A DNA stretch of 38,741 nt from a virus: IMG/VR virus record IMGVR_UViG_3300031514_000050, positions 1 to 38,741 of that record; one strand, written 5' to 3'. The notes below the pieces were generated by a model that had not been told where the DNA came from, did no database searches, and was given only the letters and a program-made list of their open reading frames with translations. The first letter of the stretch is position 1. Each line of letters begins with the position of its first letter. The translations under genes and the position numbers were made by a program. This document shows, piece after piece, positions 24,717 to 31,853 of this stretch.

Positions 24717-25388
24717 TCACTTCTTTACGGGTTCCCATAGTGGAGAGCGGATTTCTGCGTAGCATGGGGGTTTGAGGTTGGGGGGTTGTTTTACTGGTGC
24801 TTCTCTGAGTGTGTCCAGTTCGGCGTATGACAGGGGACGCCATTTCATGAGGGCGTCAATGGCTTTTCCGCGTGCTATCTCGATAGTGTGTCCATAGCCA
24901 TGAATTGGGGTTTGGGGTTTGTTGGTGTAGTGCCATGACAGGGACAGGATTTTGCCCATATTGGCCTGGTACTGTTCAAGGGCAAGGTGAAGTCTGGGGA
25001 GGGTTTTTGCACACAAGAGCATGTGGGCCGTGAAGCAGTTGTCTGAGGCGAAGCGTATCCACGTTTCGTGGGCCGCACACAGCCAGATGCTGCCAAAGTC
25101 GCATGGATCGTCCGCGTCTTTGCGACGGTAAGCCACATAGAATCCCGGTGGCGCGTATGTACTGAACCTTATGTCCGCCGGGCAAATGGAAACTTGTCTA
25201 ACGTGTTCCTCAAACGATGTTTCAGAGAGCAACAAAGCATTGTCAAGCTTGGTTACTCGGTACTGGTAATCCAGTATACATGTAGCATAGCAGTTGCAGT
25301 GCTCGTCTGTGAAGATGTTTTTGTACCCGTACACCCATCTGGGGGCGAGTGTCCGGACTTTGGCTTTGACGGTCAGTAGGTCACACAT
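24717..25388 (-). CDS. Hypothetical protein following the helicase loader
   Basis: A 223-residue protein. The ATG at 25388 has AAGGAG eight bases upstream and overlaps the stop of the DnaC-like gene. Eight cysteines are scattered (HCNCYATC near 30-37), with alternating beta and helical segments and a basic C-terminus. No family was recognised. Coupling to the helicase loader suggests a replication or early role. Confidence 0.6.
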   Translation of the reverse strand: MCDLLTVKAKVRTLAPRWVYGYKNIFTDEHCNCYATCILDYQYRVTKLDNALLLSETSFEEHVRQVSICPADIRFSTYAPPGFYVAYRRKDADDPCDFGSIWLCAAHETWIRFASDNCFTAHMLLCAKTLPRLHLALEQYQANMGKILSLSWHYTNKPQTPIHGYGHTIEIARGKAIDALMKWRPLSYAELDTLREAPVKQPPNLKPPCYAEIRSPLWEPVKK

Positions 25389-25968
25389 GGTCGATTCTCC
25401 TTGCAAACCTCTGATCTGGGCCAGTCACTTCTACCACTGTGCCACAGCACAGCCGAGAAAAAATCCGGTCGTCGAATGTAGCCTTTAGTTGCTCCGGCGA
25501 CAGGTTCGATAGCCACAAAGTCGGCATGTTCGCCCGTATGTCGGCCATTTTCTTCAGCCCAAGCCAGTCGCGGTCACTGGTACCAGTACCCACTTCGTCA
25601 ACTATGACCAATGGCATCACTTTTGCCTGCCGCCAGACCACGTGCTCTGGCTGCCAGCAGCAAGCTGCTAGCTGGGCGGCATCGCACCACATGGCGACGT
25701 ACTCGTCGAAAACCAGCAGTGCGGCACAGGTCTTTCCAGTACCAGTGCCCCCGAAGATGTAGGCAGGCCACGGCAATTTACCCGTCAGCAAGCCTTCCAG
25801 AGCCTGCCGGAGCTTCGCTGGAACTCTCTTCCAGCAGCGGTAGATGTCCCGCCTCACCTTCGGCGTCGTGTCCGTCCGCTCCCGCTTGGGAATCGTCGCT
25901 AGTGAAGTAGTAGAGACAACGTTCGGCTCCATCGTAAACGCGAGTAATGTACTTTCCAATGACGGCAT
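25381..25968 (-). CDS. DnaC-like helicase-loader ATPase
   Basis: A 195-residue AAA+ ATPase expected to load the replicative helicase. Walker A GGTGTGKT is at 73-80, Walker B VIVDE at 121-125, a sensor-like WLSN at 152-155, and a C-terminal DDRIFSRL...GPDQR region typical of DnaC/DnaI/IstB proteins. The ATG at 25968 has a very strong AAAGGAGG seven bases upstream; a start nine codons earlier is less likely. The first 191 bp overlap the initiator gene in another frame. No host-type helicase gene is seen, so it probably recruits the host enzyme, as lambda P does. Confidence 0.85.
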   Translation of the reverse strand: MPSLESTLLAFTMEPNVVSTTSLATIPKRERTDTTPKVRRDIYRCWKRVPAKLRQALEGLLTGKLPWPAYIFGGTGTGKTCAALLVFDEYVAMWCDAAQLAACCWQPEHVVWRQAKVMPLVIVDEVGTGTSDRDWLGLKKMADIRANMPTLWLSNLSPEQLKATFDDRIFSRLCCGTVVEVTGPDQRFARRIDHV

Positions 25969-26755
25969 TATCGGCCCTCCTTTGTGTTCTCGCACGCTCC
26001 CAGGTTCGCACAGCCGCTTTCCAGTCCTTCATTGGGTTTTTGCCTACCATCCAGCCCTTGCTCTGGTAGAAGTCCCAAAAGACTTGCGGATCGACGTTGT
26101 TGCCCCTCTGCTTGCAGTAGGCGGCTACCTGCTCAACGCTCGGCTTGACGAACCGCTTCGGGGCTTTGTTTTCTTCCGAACATTGGTTTTCCCCCCTATA
26201 ACCCCCCTTTCCATGTGTTGTTTGTATTGCTTCTTGAGAGACTTTAGATTCTCCTGAAGAGATTCCAGGAAGATAGGGAACAGGGGTTTTTTCTTTTCTT
26301 TTGATTCTTTTCTTTTCTTTTTTGGCATCGTTTTCTTTTACTAGGTTCCCTGGTGGCACAAGGGTAGGTGTTCCCGTGGCACAAGGGTTGGCGCTCTGGT
26401 GGCACAAGGGTTGGTGCTCTGGTGGCACAAGGGGAGCCTGCTCATACCAGGGCAACCGAAGCTCGTAGATGGTGGATTGGTTGCCTTCGGCTGGCCCCCT
26501 GCGGCGTATCCGTTTGATGAACCCGCTGCGTTCCAGCCAGGCCAGTGCCCGTACCGTGCTTCGCTTGGATATGCCGCCCAAGCGTCCTATGGTTGCGATC
26601 GATAGACAGGCTCGCCCCTGGTCATCGGCGTATCGCAGCAGCACAAGAATCGCAAGCACCGCCGATTTCGGCATCGCGTGCATCTGGTCGATGAGCGCAT
26701 TGGGCGCCCGAAACCAACCGTTTTGCGATTGCGATTCAGCCACTGCCACTGCCAC
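25778..26755 (-). CDS. Lambda-O-like replication initiator with internal repeats
   Basis: A 325-residue protein. Residues 20-85 form a winged helix-turn-helix (SIATIGRLGGISKRSTVRALAWLERSGFIKRI). Residues 107-137 are encoded by the 23-bp repeats, and 140-157 are a Lys-rich stretch encoded by the T-rich tract. Residues 201-257 carry the conserved phage replication-protein end (GWMVGKNPMKDWKAAVRTWER). The start is GTG at 26755, first of three GTGs in a GTGGCA repeat, behind AGGTAGGGG. The last 63 residues have no recognisable conservation and overlap the DnaC-like gene. Together these two genes form an O/P-type initiation pair. Confidence 0.8.
   Translation of the reverse strand: MAVAVAESQSQNGWFRAPNALIDQMHAMPKSAVLAILVLLRYADDQGRACLSIATIGRLGGISKRSTVRALAWLERSGFIKRIRRRGPAEGNQSTIYELRLPWYEQAPLVPPEHQPLCHQSANPCATGTPTLVPPGNLVKENDAKKEKKRIKRKEKTPVPYLPGISSGESKVSQEAIQTTHGKGGYRGENQCSEENKAPKRFVKPSVEQVAAYCKQRGNNVDPQVFWDFYQSKGWMVGKNPMKDWKAAVRTWERARTQRRADNAVIGKYITRVYDGAERCLYYFTSDDSQAGADGHDAEGEAGHLPLLEESSSEAPAGSGRLADG
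26281..26433. other. Candidate lambda-like replication origin within the initiator gene
   Basis: Four direct repeats of GTGGCACAAGGG start at 26353, 26376, 26399 and 26422, with a fixed period of 23 bp; the central two extend to a near-perfect 23-mer. On the initiator's downstream side is a TTTTCTTTTCTTTT-type tract (26287-26340). Iterons followed by an AT-rich tract inside the initiator gene is the layout of lambda ori in gene O. Because 23 is not a multiple of three, the repeats are read in rotating frames, so selection acts on the DNA. Confidence 0.75.
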
Positions 26756-26804
26756 TGTTGGTGTCCCCTACCTCGACGCCTTCGGCCTGCTGCCGGGCCG
26801 CCGC

Positions 26805-27176
26805 CTATAGTATGGGCTGTTCTTGCGGTGCAAACTCACCGCAATGGTCTCGGCAACTCGTGATCGGCCAACCCCAAACGCTGTGTGTCGGTGTTTCTTC
26901 AGGCGGCACGACTTTCGGTGGAAAGCGCCTACATTCACCTTCCCAGTCCACCTCATAGTAAAGCGTCGAGAAGTAAGAGATTTTGCCGTCATACCATTTC
27001 CAGAAATGCACTTCTCGCGCGGGCCATTCTGGACCGCCAAGTTCTTCCCAGTGTTTGCACTTGGCACAGCAACAATCTGGCAGCATCCGCACTAGCAATG
27101 CGCAGTCATTTCCAGTCAGATATTGGCCGTCGAGTTCGAGAGTCGGCGCTTTGTGTTGTTCATTTTCTGTGCTCAT
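26805..27176 (-). CDS. Small phage zinc-binding protein (CRRFPP/CGEF type)
   Basis: A 123-residue protein. C37-x2-C40 with KHW, then ECRRFPP around C82, then WPITSCRDHCGEF with C108 and C112: a CxxC...CRR.PP...W..P...CGEF pattern recurrent in phage early regions, likely binding one zinc ion. The ATG at 27176 has AAAGG nine bases upstream and a longer reading to 27365 is rejected. It sits between a helical protein gene and the initiator. Biochemical function unknown. Confidence 0.7.
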   Translation of the reverse strand: MSTENEQHKAPTLELDGQYLTGNDCALLVRMLPDCCCAKCKHWEELGGPEWPAREVHFWKWYDGKISYFSTLYYEVDWEGECRRFPPKVVPPEETPTHSVWGWPITSCRDHCGEFAPQEQPIL

Positions 27177-27195
27177 CGTTAGCAACCTTTGCATC

Positions 27196-27657
27196 TCAGT
27201 GGTTAGTGGTGGTTTGTGCTCTACGTTTTTTAGCCTTTTCAGGTGCCATTCTGGCCCGCTCGCGCTCGCGTCGGGTGACAGCCCTGAGCAGGGTTCGCAC
27301 CGCTTGTTGTTCCGCGGCAAGCTCTGCAAGCCGCCGCCGCAATTGCTCACTGTCCAGCTTTTCAAGAAGTCGCGTCGCGTCTATGCCGCCAGCATGGCAC
27401 ATTTCCTCCGGCGTTGCTGGCGGCGGGTGAAAGGTTGTGCTCCAGTCGATTTCCCCTGCCGCCTTTTCCCCGGCCCGCATTGCGACTTCAATCCAGTTTT
27501 TCAGGGATTCACCTACCTCCCGCACCTCGGCAGCCAGCACTCGCAACTTCTCCGCAGCCTGATGTAGCTGCGAGGAAACGGCGTCAAGGCCGTCGGCGAT
27601 CCGCTCTGGCGTGCCGGGTTCAGGGGAAAAATTGGAGATAGGTGTACGGCTCTCCAT
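27196..27657 (-). CDS. Helical coiled-coil protein
   Basis: A 153-residue protein with two long helices: 20-60 (ADGLDAVSSQLHQAAEKLRVLAAE) and 95-135 (LLEKLDSEQLRRRLAELAAEQQ), then a basic tail (RRERERARMAPEKAKKRR). GAGG precedes the ATG. It lies immediately downstream, in transcription order, of the long NNGCC array. The basic tail could contact nucleic acid. No family was recognised. Confidence 0.6.
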   Translation of the reverse strand: MESRTPISNFSPEPGTPERIADGLDAVSSQLHQAAEKLRVLAAEVREVGESLKNWIEVAMRAGEKAAGEIDWSTTFHPPPATPEEMCHAGGIDATRLLEKLDSEQLRRRLAELAAEQQAVRTLLRAVTRRERERARMAPEKAKKRRAQTTTNH

Positions 27658-27676
27658 CGTGATGCTGTTCCCTCAA

Positions 27677-28086
27677 ACGCCTCGCCTTGCCTGCCATGCC
27701 TTGCCCTGCCTGCCATGCCCCGCCAAGCCGTGCCTTGCCTAGCCTCGCCGCGCCCCGCCCAGCCGCGCCGGGCCCAGCCACGCCGTGCCAAGCCAAGCCC
27801 TGCCCCGCCTGCCAAGCCCTGCCCTGCCCTGCCTGGCCGAGCCGGGCCCCGCCACGCCGAGCCTTGCCGCGCCGCGCCATGCCCAGCCAAGCCACGCCGA
27901 GCCCAGCCGCGCCTGCCAAGCCATGCCTTGCCTTGCCCCGCCGGGCCGAGCCCTGCCATGCCATGCCTTGCCGCGCCGCGCCATGCCATGCCACGCCGAG
28001 CCGCGCCATGCCACGCCTCGCCTGCCAAGCCTCGCCATGCCTCGCCCAGCCAAGCCTTGCCTTGCCCAGCCGAGCCAGGCCTTGCC
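27677..28086. repeat. 83-unit NNGCC pentanucleotide array
   Basis: The 410 bp are made of 78 five-base NNGCC units and 5 four-base TGCC units, with nothing else. GCC is invariant in all 83 units, while the leading dinucleotide takes 15 of 16 forms. The first N is almost even (A25 T17 C17 G19). The second N is T28 C24 A21 but G only 5. The TGCC units from the second onward recur every 20-22 units. Long ORFs cross the array in several frames only because it lacks stops. It fills the whole 432-bp spacer between two leftward genes; the leftward transcript would carry GGCNN. Confidence 0.95.
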
Positions 28087-28089
28087 CAA

Positions 28090-28575
28090 CTAATGCCCGG
28101 CTTCAGATAATGCGAAGCGGTCGATTACCGCAAATAAATCCGCGAACTCAACTAGAGCCGCGTACTTCCGCCGCCACCACTGGAGTTCGCGGTAGGCCTT
28201 CTCAAGAATCTGCTGCCGCGTTGTCTCGTCTCGCATCGCAGCACACACGTGCGAATACGCCTTGCTGTCGCTTTCACGCTCCAGACAGACAAACGCCCGC
28301 ACCGGCTCGAACTTGTGCTCGCCTTCTTCGGGGCGGACCACCACGGCTCGAATCAAATAGTCAGCCTGGCGAAGCCTGTACTGATGTGCTGCCTTGCCGT
28401 CATCCCACTCGAAGTACCGATGCAAGGGATGATTCTTCTTCGCGGCTTCTCTCACTACTGCTTCGGCCTGGAGCCAGCCCCCGTTCTTTTGCCGGATTTC
28501 CTCCAGGCATTCCCCGACCACTTGCGGGTCGCCGCAAAGACGGAAGCCGCTGCGGAAGTCGTACCTATACCTCAT
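28090..28575 (-). CDS. Conserved phage protein with LHRYFEWDD motif
   Basis: A 161-residue protein. The ATG at 28575 follows AAAGGA; a longer reading to 28767 lacks support. The central segment (NHPLHRYFEWDDGKAAHQYR, then LRQADYLIRAVVV) belongs to a motif I recall from hypothetical proteins of many phage early operons. The C-terminal half is helical (TRQQILEKAYRELQWWRRKY). The stop lies only 3 bases from the NNGCC array. No catalytic role is known to me. Confidence 0.7.
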   Translation of the reverse strand: MRYRYDFRSGFRLCGDPQVVGECLEEIRQKNGGWLQAEAVVREAAKKNHPLHRYFEWDDGKAAHQYRLRQADYLIRAVVVRPEEGEHKFEPVRAFVCLERESDSKAYSHVCAAMRDETTRQQILEKAYRELQWWRRKYAALVEFADLFAVIDRFALSEAGH

Positions 28576-29261
28576 GTGCTTTTCCTTTCCTGCTGCAAGG
28601 CCACTATTTCTTCTTGCGATGCCACATGGAACAATCCCCATTGGCCGCCGCGCTCTGGACGTCCTTCGCCTACCCCTATTCCGAATCCGGCCACCTGGAA
28701 AAGGTTCACGATTTGATCGAGGCTGAGGACGTTGGCGTTGTAGCGAATCGTCAGACACGTGTGCCACGGCCAGAACTCAGCGCGAAAGCGTATATCGGCC
28801 ACGCCCGTGGGTAGCCGCACAAAATCTCGTCGCGGCTTCGGTTTCCCCTCGATCTTCACATACTCGCCCACGATGTGCATTGCGGCCCGCGCTTTGGTTT
28901 TGGCTACGCCATCGACCTGTGGGCAGGCCTCGACAGCCGCCGCCTTGAAGGCAATTGAGGGAAAGCCGAACGCACCTTTCTCAATGTCTTCCTCTGTGGG
29001 CGATTCCGGGCACTCTGTGAGGATATACTGCGGCGGGCACCCGGTGAGCCAGTAGAGGGAATTGCAGAAGTCTTCCCAGGGATTTTTCGCTTGCTTTGCG
29101 TGCCGCGCTTTTTTCATTTGCTTGCCGAGAATCTGTTGCTCGGCCTTTGCGTTCCAGGCGTGGCAGATAAGCGGGCTATCGCCCACCAGATAAAGTTGAC
29201 ACGTTTCGATAGGGAGTGGGGGAATCGGAACATCTACCTCGGTTCTTCTTCTGCGTGCCAT
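28572..29261 (-). CDS. Conserved phage early protein
   Basis: A 229-residue protein. The ATG at 29261 has AGGAG eight bases upstream; a start 18 codons earlier is less likely. The N-terminus is very basic (MARRRRTEV). Residues 25-80 contain SPLICHAWNAKAE; the C-terminal part includes GFGIGVGEGRPERGGQWGLFHV, a Gly-rich ending I recall from conserved phage proteins near replication genes. The beta-rich core with a Gly-rich loop is compatible with a ferredoxin-like nucleic-acid-binding fold, but that is speculative. Its stop overlaps the next start by 4 bp. Confidence 0.65.
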   Translation of the reverse strand: MARRRRTEVDVPIPPLPIETCQLYLVGDSPLICHAWNAKAEQQILGKQMKKARHAKQAKNPWEDFCNSLYWLTGCPPQYILTECPESPTEEDIEKGAFGFPSIAFKAAAVEACPQVDGVAKTKARAAMHIVGEYVKIEGKPKPRRDFVRLPTGVADIRFRAEFWPWHTCLTIRYNANVLSLDQIVNLFQVAGFGIGVGEGRPERGGQWGLFHVASQEEIVALQQERKST

Positions 29262-29311
29262 AGATTCTGCTCCTTTTGTGAGGGAAAAGCCCGAAATGGG
29301 CGTTGTCTCGC

Positions 29312-29872
29312 TCATTGATGTGTATCACCGAACAGCAAATGCAGACGCCGCCGATACTCGACCGCCCGACGCCAGGCTTCCCGCATCGCCCAACAGGTTG
29401 TTGCGGGAAAACGGGAGTTGGTTTCGACCGGCCCACTCTGTCGAGCCAATTGGTCGGCTTGCTCGTCGGCAGCGTCGGCCAGGGCCGGTAGCGTCGCGTG
29501 ACAATATCTCACGATGTATGCAGTGTCTTCGCCGCCCATTTGCAACTGCCAGGCAATTTGATGAGCGAGCCTTGTTCGGGCCTCGCTGCTGGACACATCC
29601 AGCCGGTCGCGGAATATCTCGTGCTGACCATGATGAACAAGCACTAGTCTGGAATCGCAGCCGTCCCACGGCGCGACTGCGAAGGTGACCTTGGTCTGCT
29701 GTTGGTCAAGCATTGCATGACCTCCTTTAGCTCTCCCACAAGCGCGGATGTGTCGTTTCAACTCATAGTTCTGCTTTGCTAGCTCAATCGCCTGACACCG
29801 GTAGCATTGCCCACACTCGCCTGTCAGGCACACCACGGTTTCCATTCGGTCGTCAGGCGTTCTGGTACTCAT
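29312..29872 (-). CDS. GECG-CYRC zinc-motif protein with a probable internal start
   Basis: A 186-residue protein. The N-terminus holds C15-x4-C20-x2-C23-x2-C26 (CLTGECGQCYRC), close to the motif of the 84-residue gene at 20139-20393. The C-terminal 133 residues (LDQQQTKVTFAVAPW onward) are a separate alpha/beta region with HHGQHEIFRDRL and a helical end. The ATG at 29713 (codon 54, in frame) is preceded by a strong AAAGGAGG seven bases upstream, better than the signal before the first ATG, so two in-frame products are likely. The first ATG overlaps the previous gene by 20 bp. Function unknown. Confidence 0.65.
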   Translation of the reverse strand: MSTRTPDDRMETVVCLTGECGQCYRCQAIELAKQNYELKRHIRACGRAKGGHAMLDQQQTKVTFAVAPWDGCDSRLVLVHHGQHEIFRDRLDVSSSEARTRLAHQIAWQLQMGGEDTAYIVRYCHATLPALADAADEQADQLARQSGPVETNSRFPATTCWAMREAWRRAVEYRRRLHLLFGDTHQ

Positions 29873-30095
29873 GGCTCTGGTACCTGGCGTCTTCAGATGA
29901 CAGTATGTTCATCAATGCCTGACGAAGTGGACTGATACGCTTGCGAGGGGCAAACTTGACGGCCAGCTTGTAGCTCTCAAGCTGCTGCCATGTCAGTTCA
30001 CCCATCTTGACCATTCTCGACGCAACTTGATAGCATGACCTACAAAGTCCGCGAGAAACCGCTTCACGCTTGCAGTTTGGAACAACGCATTTCAT
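29853..30095 (-). CDS. Small zinc-finger protein, first gene of the early operon
   Basis: An 80-residue protein with C3-x4-C8-x9-C18-x2-C21 (CVVPNCKREAVSRGLCRSCY), a finger type I recall from phage early proteins, followed by a basic helical region (KFAPRKRISPLRQALMNIL). AGGGG precedes the ATG. As the promoter-proximal gene of the leftward operon it is well placed to be an early regulator or nucleic-acid-binding factor. Confidence 0.7.
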   Translation of the reverse strand: MKCVVPNCKREAVSRGLCRSCYQVASRMVKMGELTWQQLESYKLAVKFAPRKRISPLRQALMNILSSEDARYQSHEYQNA

Positions 30096-30142
30096 GGAAC
30101 GAATCCCCTGTGATAGAAAACAACAACGTTACGTTACAGTGC

Positions 30143-30170
30143 ATTATACAGTTGTTTTCGGCGTTGTCAA
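30143..30170 (-). promoter_or_regulatory. Main leftward early promoter (sigma70 consensus)
   Basis: The minus strand shows TTGACA (30170-30165), a 16-bp spacer and TATAAT (30148-30143), both perfect. Transcription would begin near 30136, about 40 bases before the ATG at 30095. Tandem CGTTA units and an AACGTT palindrome at 30126-30139 overlap the expected start and could be an operator. It lies in the 91-bp divergent gap; I see no convincing rightward promoter there. Confidence 0.88.
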
Positions 30171-30186
30171 GTAGGGGGAAAGAAAG

Positions 30187-30333
30187 ATGCCAAAGAAAAT
30201 TGGTGGTAAGAAGCTGACGCAAAAAGAGCATAGGATGTGGAAGCACATATATGAGTCGCAACGTGAGAGGGGATTGTCAAAAGAACGTGCAGCCGCATCA
30301 GCCACTGCACAAGTGAAAAAGCGTCGTAAATAA
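30187..30333 (+). CDS. 48-residue basic protein
   Basis: A short ORF with a strong AGGGGG leader and a TAATG overlap with the next start, which supports real translation. The protein begins MPKKIGGKKLTQKEH and ends ATAQVKKRRK, with the helical SKERAAASATAQV segment found in many small phage proteins. It is very Lys/Arg-rich, so DNA or RNA contact is plausible. Function unknown. Confidence 0.7.
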   Translation: MPKKIGGKKLTQKEHRMWKHIYESQRERGLSKERAAASATAQVKKRRK

Positions 30334-31853
30334 TGCCAACTTGTGTTGTCGATAATCAATCGGTGGAGCAGACGGTTTACGCCGTCATCGGCGGCAGGCG
30401 TATCGATATGTGCCTGTGGCACTGGGCCGCCTGGGCCAGACGCGGCGAAACGGCGTATTCTGGTATTTTACGCTGGCTTAATTGGCAAAAACCTGTCTGG
30501 AAGCACGGCGACGCGAATTATCAGCTTGTCTGGGAGGGGGGGCAGGTTGTCGGAAAGCACTGGCCAAGCGGGCAACTCATCAGGGCCAGCAACAATGCCA
30601 GTGAAGTGCTTGCGCACATATTTGCCTTGTCGCCAGGAACTATCCGGGTCGAACCGATAGGCAATAATCCGCCTTATCCTTTGTATGGAACGGTTACGTA
30701 TGGCAACGGCTTCAAGATGCTGGGGTATGGACGGCAGTCGGCCTTCCAGGCTTCGCCGCAAGGCAATTTTTCCGACGGGCTGTTCTTCTTCGGGGAATCG
30801 ACGGAAACTGGCGACGCTCTCATAGCGGATATCCGCATCATCGGGGCACGCGGCAAGTTCGATAGTTGGGCTTTTCATGGACGCCCAGCCCGCAATGTTC
30901 ACTTGAAGAACCTGGAAATCTACAACTTCGGCTGGCAACCGAGAAGCGCATATGATCCTCCTGCTCCGGTTCACAGTTCGGATTTGACAGGAAAAGGGCG
31001 CGGCTGGAAGTGTATCGACTGTTCCATCTATGACTGCGATTACGATGGAGTTATGGTTGCCGGAGCACATGACTTGGAGATACGTAATTGCGTGTTCGCC
31101 CATAATGCCCAGAAGCATGGCGAGGGGCTGCTGAATTACGAGAGCGGTGACGTGCGCACCTGGGTAGTGCATAACGTGCTGGCTGTCGGCTGTGTTAGTC
31201 GCTACTGTGGAGCGGGTGCCCCGGCTGAACGATACAACATCGCCGGACTGCTCCTGCGCGATGGCTCGGCCCCCCTGGTAGACGACTACCTGTCCGAAGG
31301 CGGTGGTTCCCAGGGTTTGCTGCTGTTCAACTCTCGCGGCGCGGTGACGAGGAACTCTATCATTCGCAACGTGGAGCGATATGTTGGTCTATGGTATGAG
31401 GGCTGCCCGGAAGGATTGATAGACAACGTGCTGGTTGAGAATATCAGCGGGGATGCCGGTATTGTCGTGGGTACGTGGGAGCAATACCGTTCTCATGGCA
31501 CAGTAGTCCAGCGCTCGCGCGTTCGGAATACTGGGTCAACTGGAATAGTCACCGATTGCAGTCGCGTGACCATCGTCGAGTGCGAAGCAGACAGATGCGG
31601 CTTGGCGTCCGACGTGCCAGATTACGAAAAAGCTGGTTTTATGATTTGCGGCTGGCTGGATAGAGACTCCAAGTTGCTGCGCAGCCGTGCCCGCAATTGC
31701 AAGTATGGGTTTTCGGATACACGGCGTGGCTCACGTACAGGACGCAAGGCGATAGTTCTCGACTGCGATTTCAGGGGATGCCAGTCTGGAATGTATATCG
31801 GCCAGAACGATCCCCAGTGGGGACATATTTTGGGTCGTAATCTCTTACCATGA
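30333..31853 (+). CDS. Right-handed beta-helix protein (tail spike / polysaccharide-binding type)
   Basis: A 506-residue protein. From about residue 188 to 490 it shows parallel beta-helix rungs: LKNLEIYNFGW, CIDCSIYDCDYDGVMVAGAHDLEIRNC, GLLLFNSRGAVTRNSIIRN, GLIDNVLVENISGDAGIVV, GIVTDCSRVTIVECEADRC, AIVLDCDFRGCQSGMYIG. This fold is shared by pectate lyases and phage tail spikes that bind or cut polysaccharide. Residues 1-180 are a mixed N-terminal domain with no obvious signal peptide. It lies just upstream of the terminase genes, away from the fibre gene, so it may be a second adsorption or depolymerase protein. No catalytic residues can be assigned by eye. Confidence 0.75.
   Translation: MPTCVVDNQSVEQTVYAVIGGRRIDMCLWHWAAWARRGETAYSGILRWLNWQKPVWKHGDANYQLVWEGGQVVGKHWPSGQLIRASNNASEVLAHIFALSPGTIRVEPIGNNPPYPLYGTVTYGNGFKMLGYGRQSAFQASPQGNFSDGLFFFGESTETGDALIADIRIIGARGKFDSWAFHGRPARNVHLKNLEIYNFGWQPRSAYDPPAPVHSSDLTGKGRGWKCIDCSIYDCDYDGVMVAGAHDLEIRNCVFAHNAQKHGEGLLNYESGDVRTWVVHNVLAVGCVSRYCGAGAPAERYNIAGLLLRDGSAPLVDDYLSEGGGSQGLLLFNSRGAVTRNSIIRNVERYVGLWYEGCPEGLIDNVLVENISGDAGIVVGTWEQYRSHGTVVQRSRVRNTGSTGIVTDCSRVTIVECEADRCGLASDVPDYEKAGFMICGWLDRDSKLLRSRARNCKYGFSDTRRGSRTGRKAIVLDCDFRGCQSGMYIGQNDPQWGHILGRNLLP

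Noticed and set aside
27513-28814. Long proline/alanine- or glycine/arginine-rich proteins across the NNGCC array
   Set aside because: Several frames on both strands stay open only because the array rarely forms stop codons. Their sequences are low-complexity, and they conflict with well-supported leftward genes on both sides.
30096-30186. Rightward promoter in the divergent gap
   Set aside because: I could not find a -35/-10 pair better than chance on the + strand. Late transcription may start elsewhere or need an activator.
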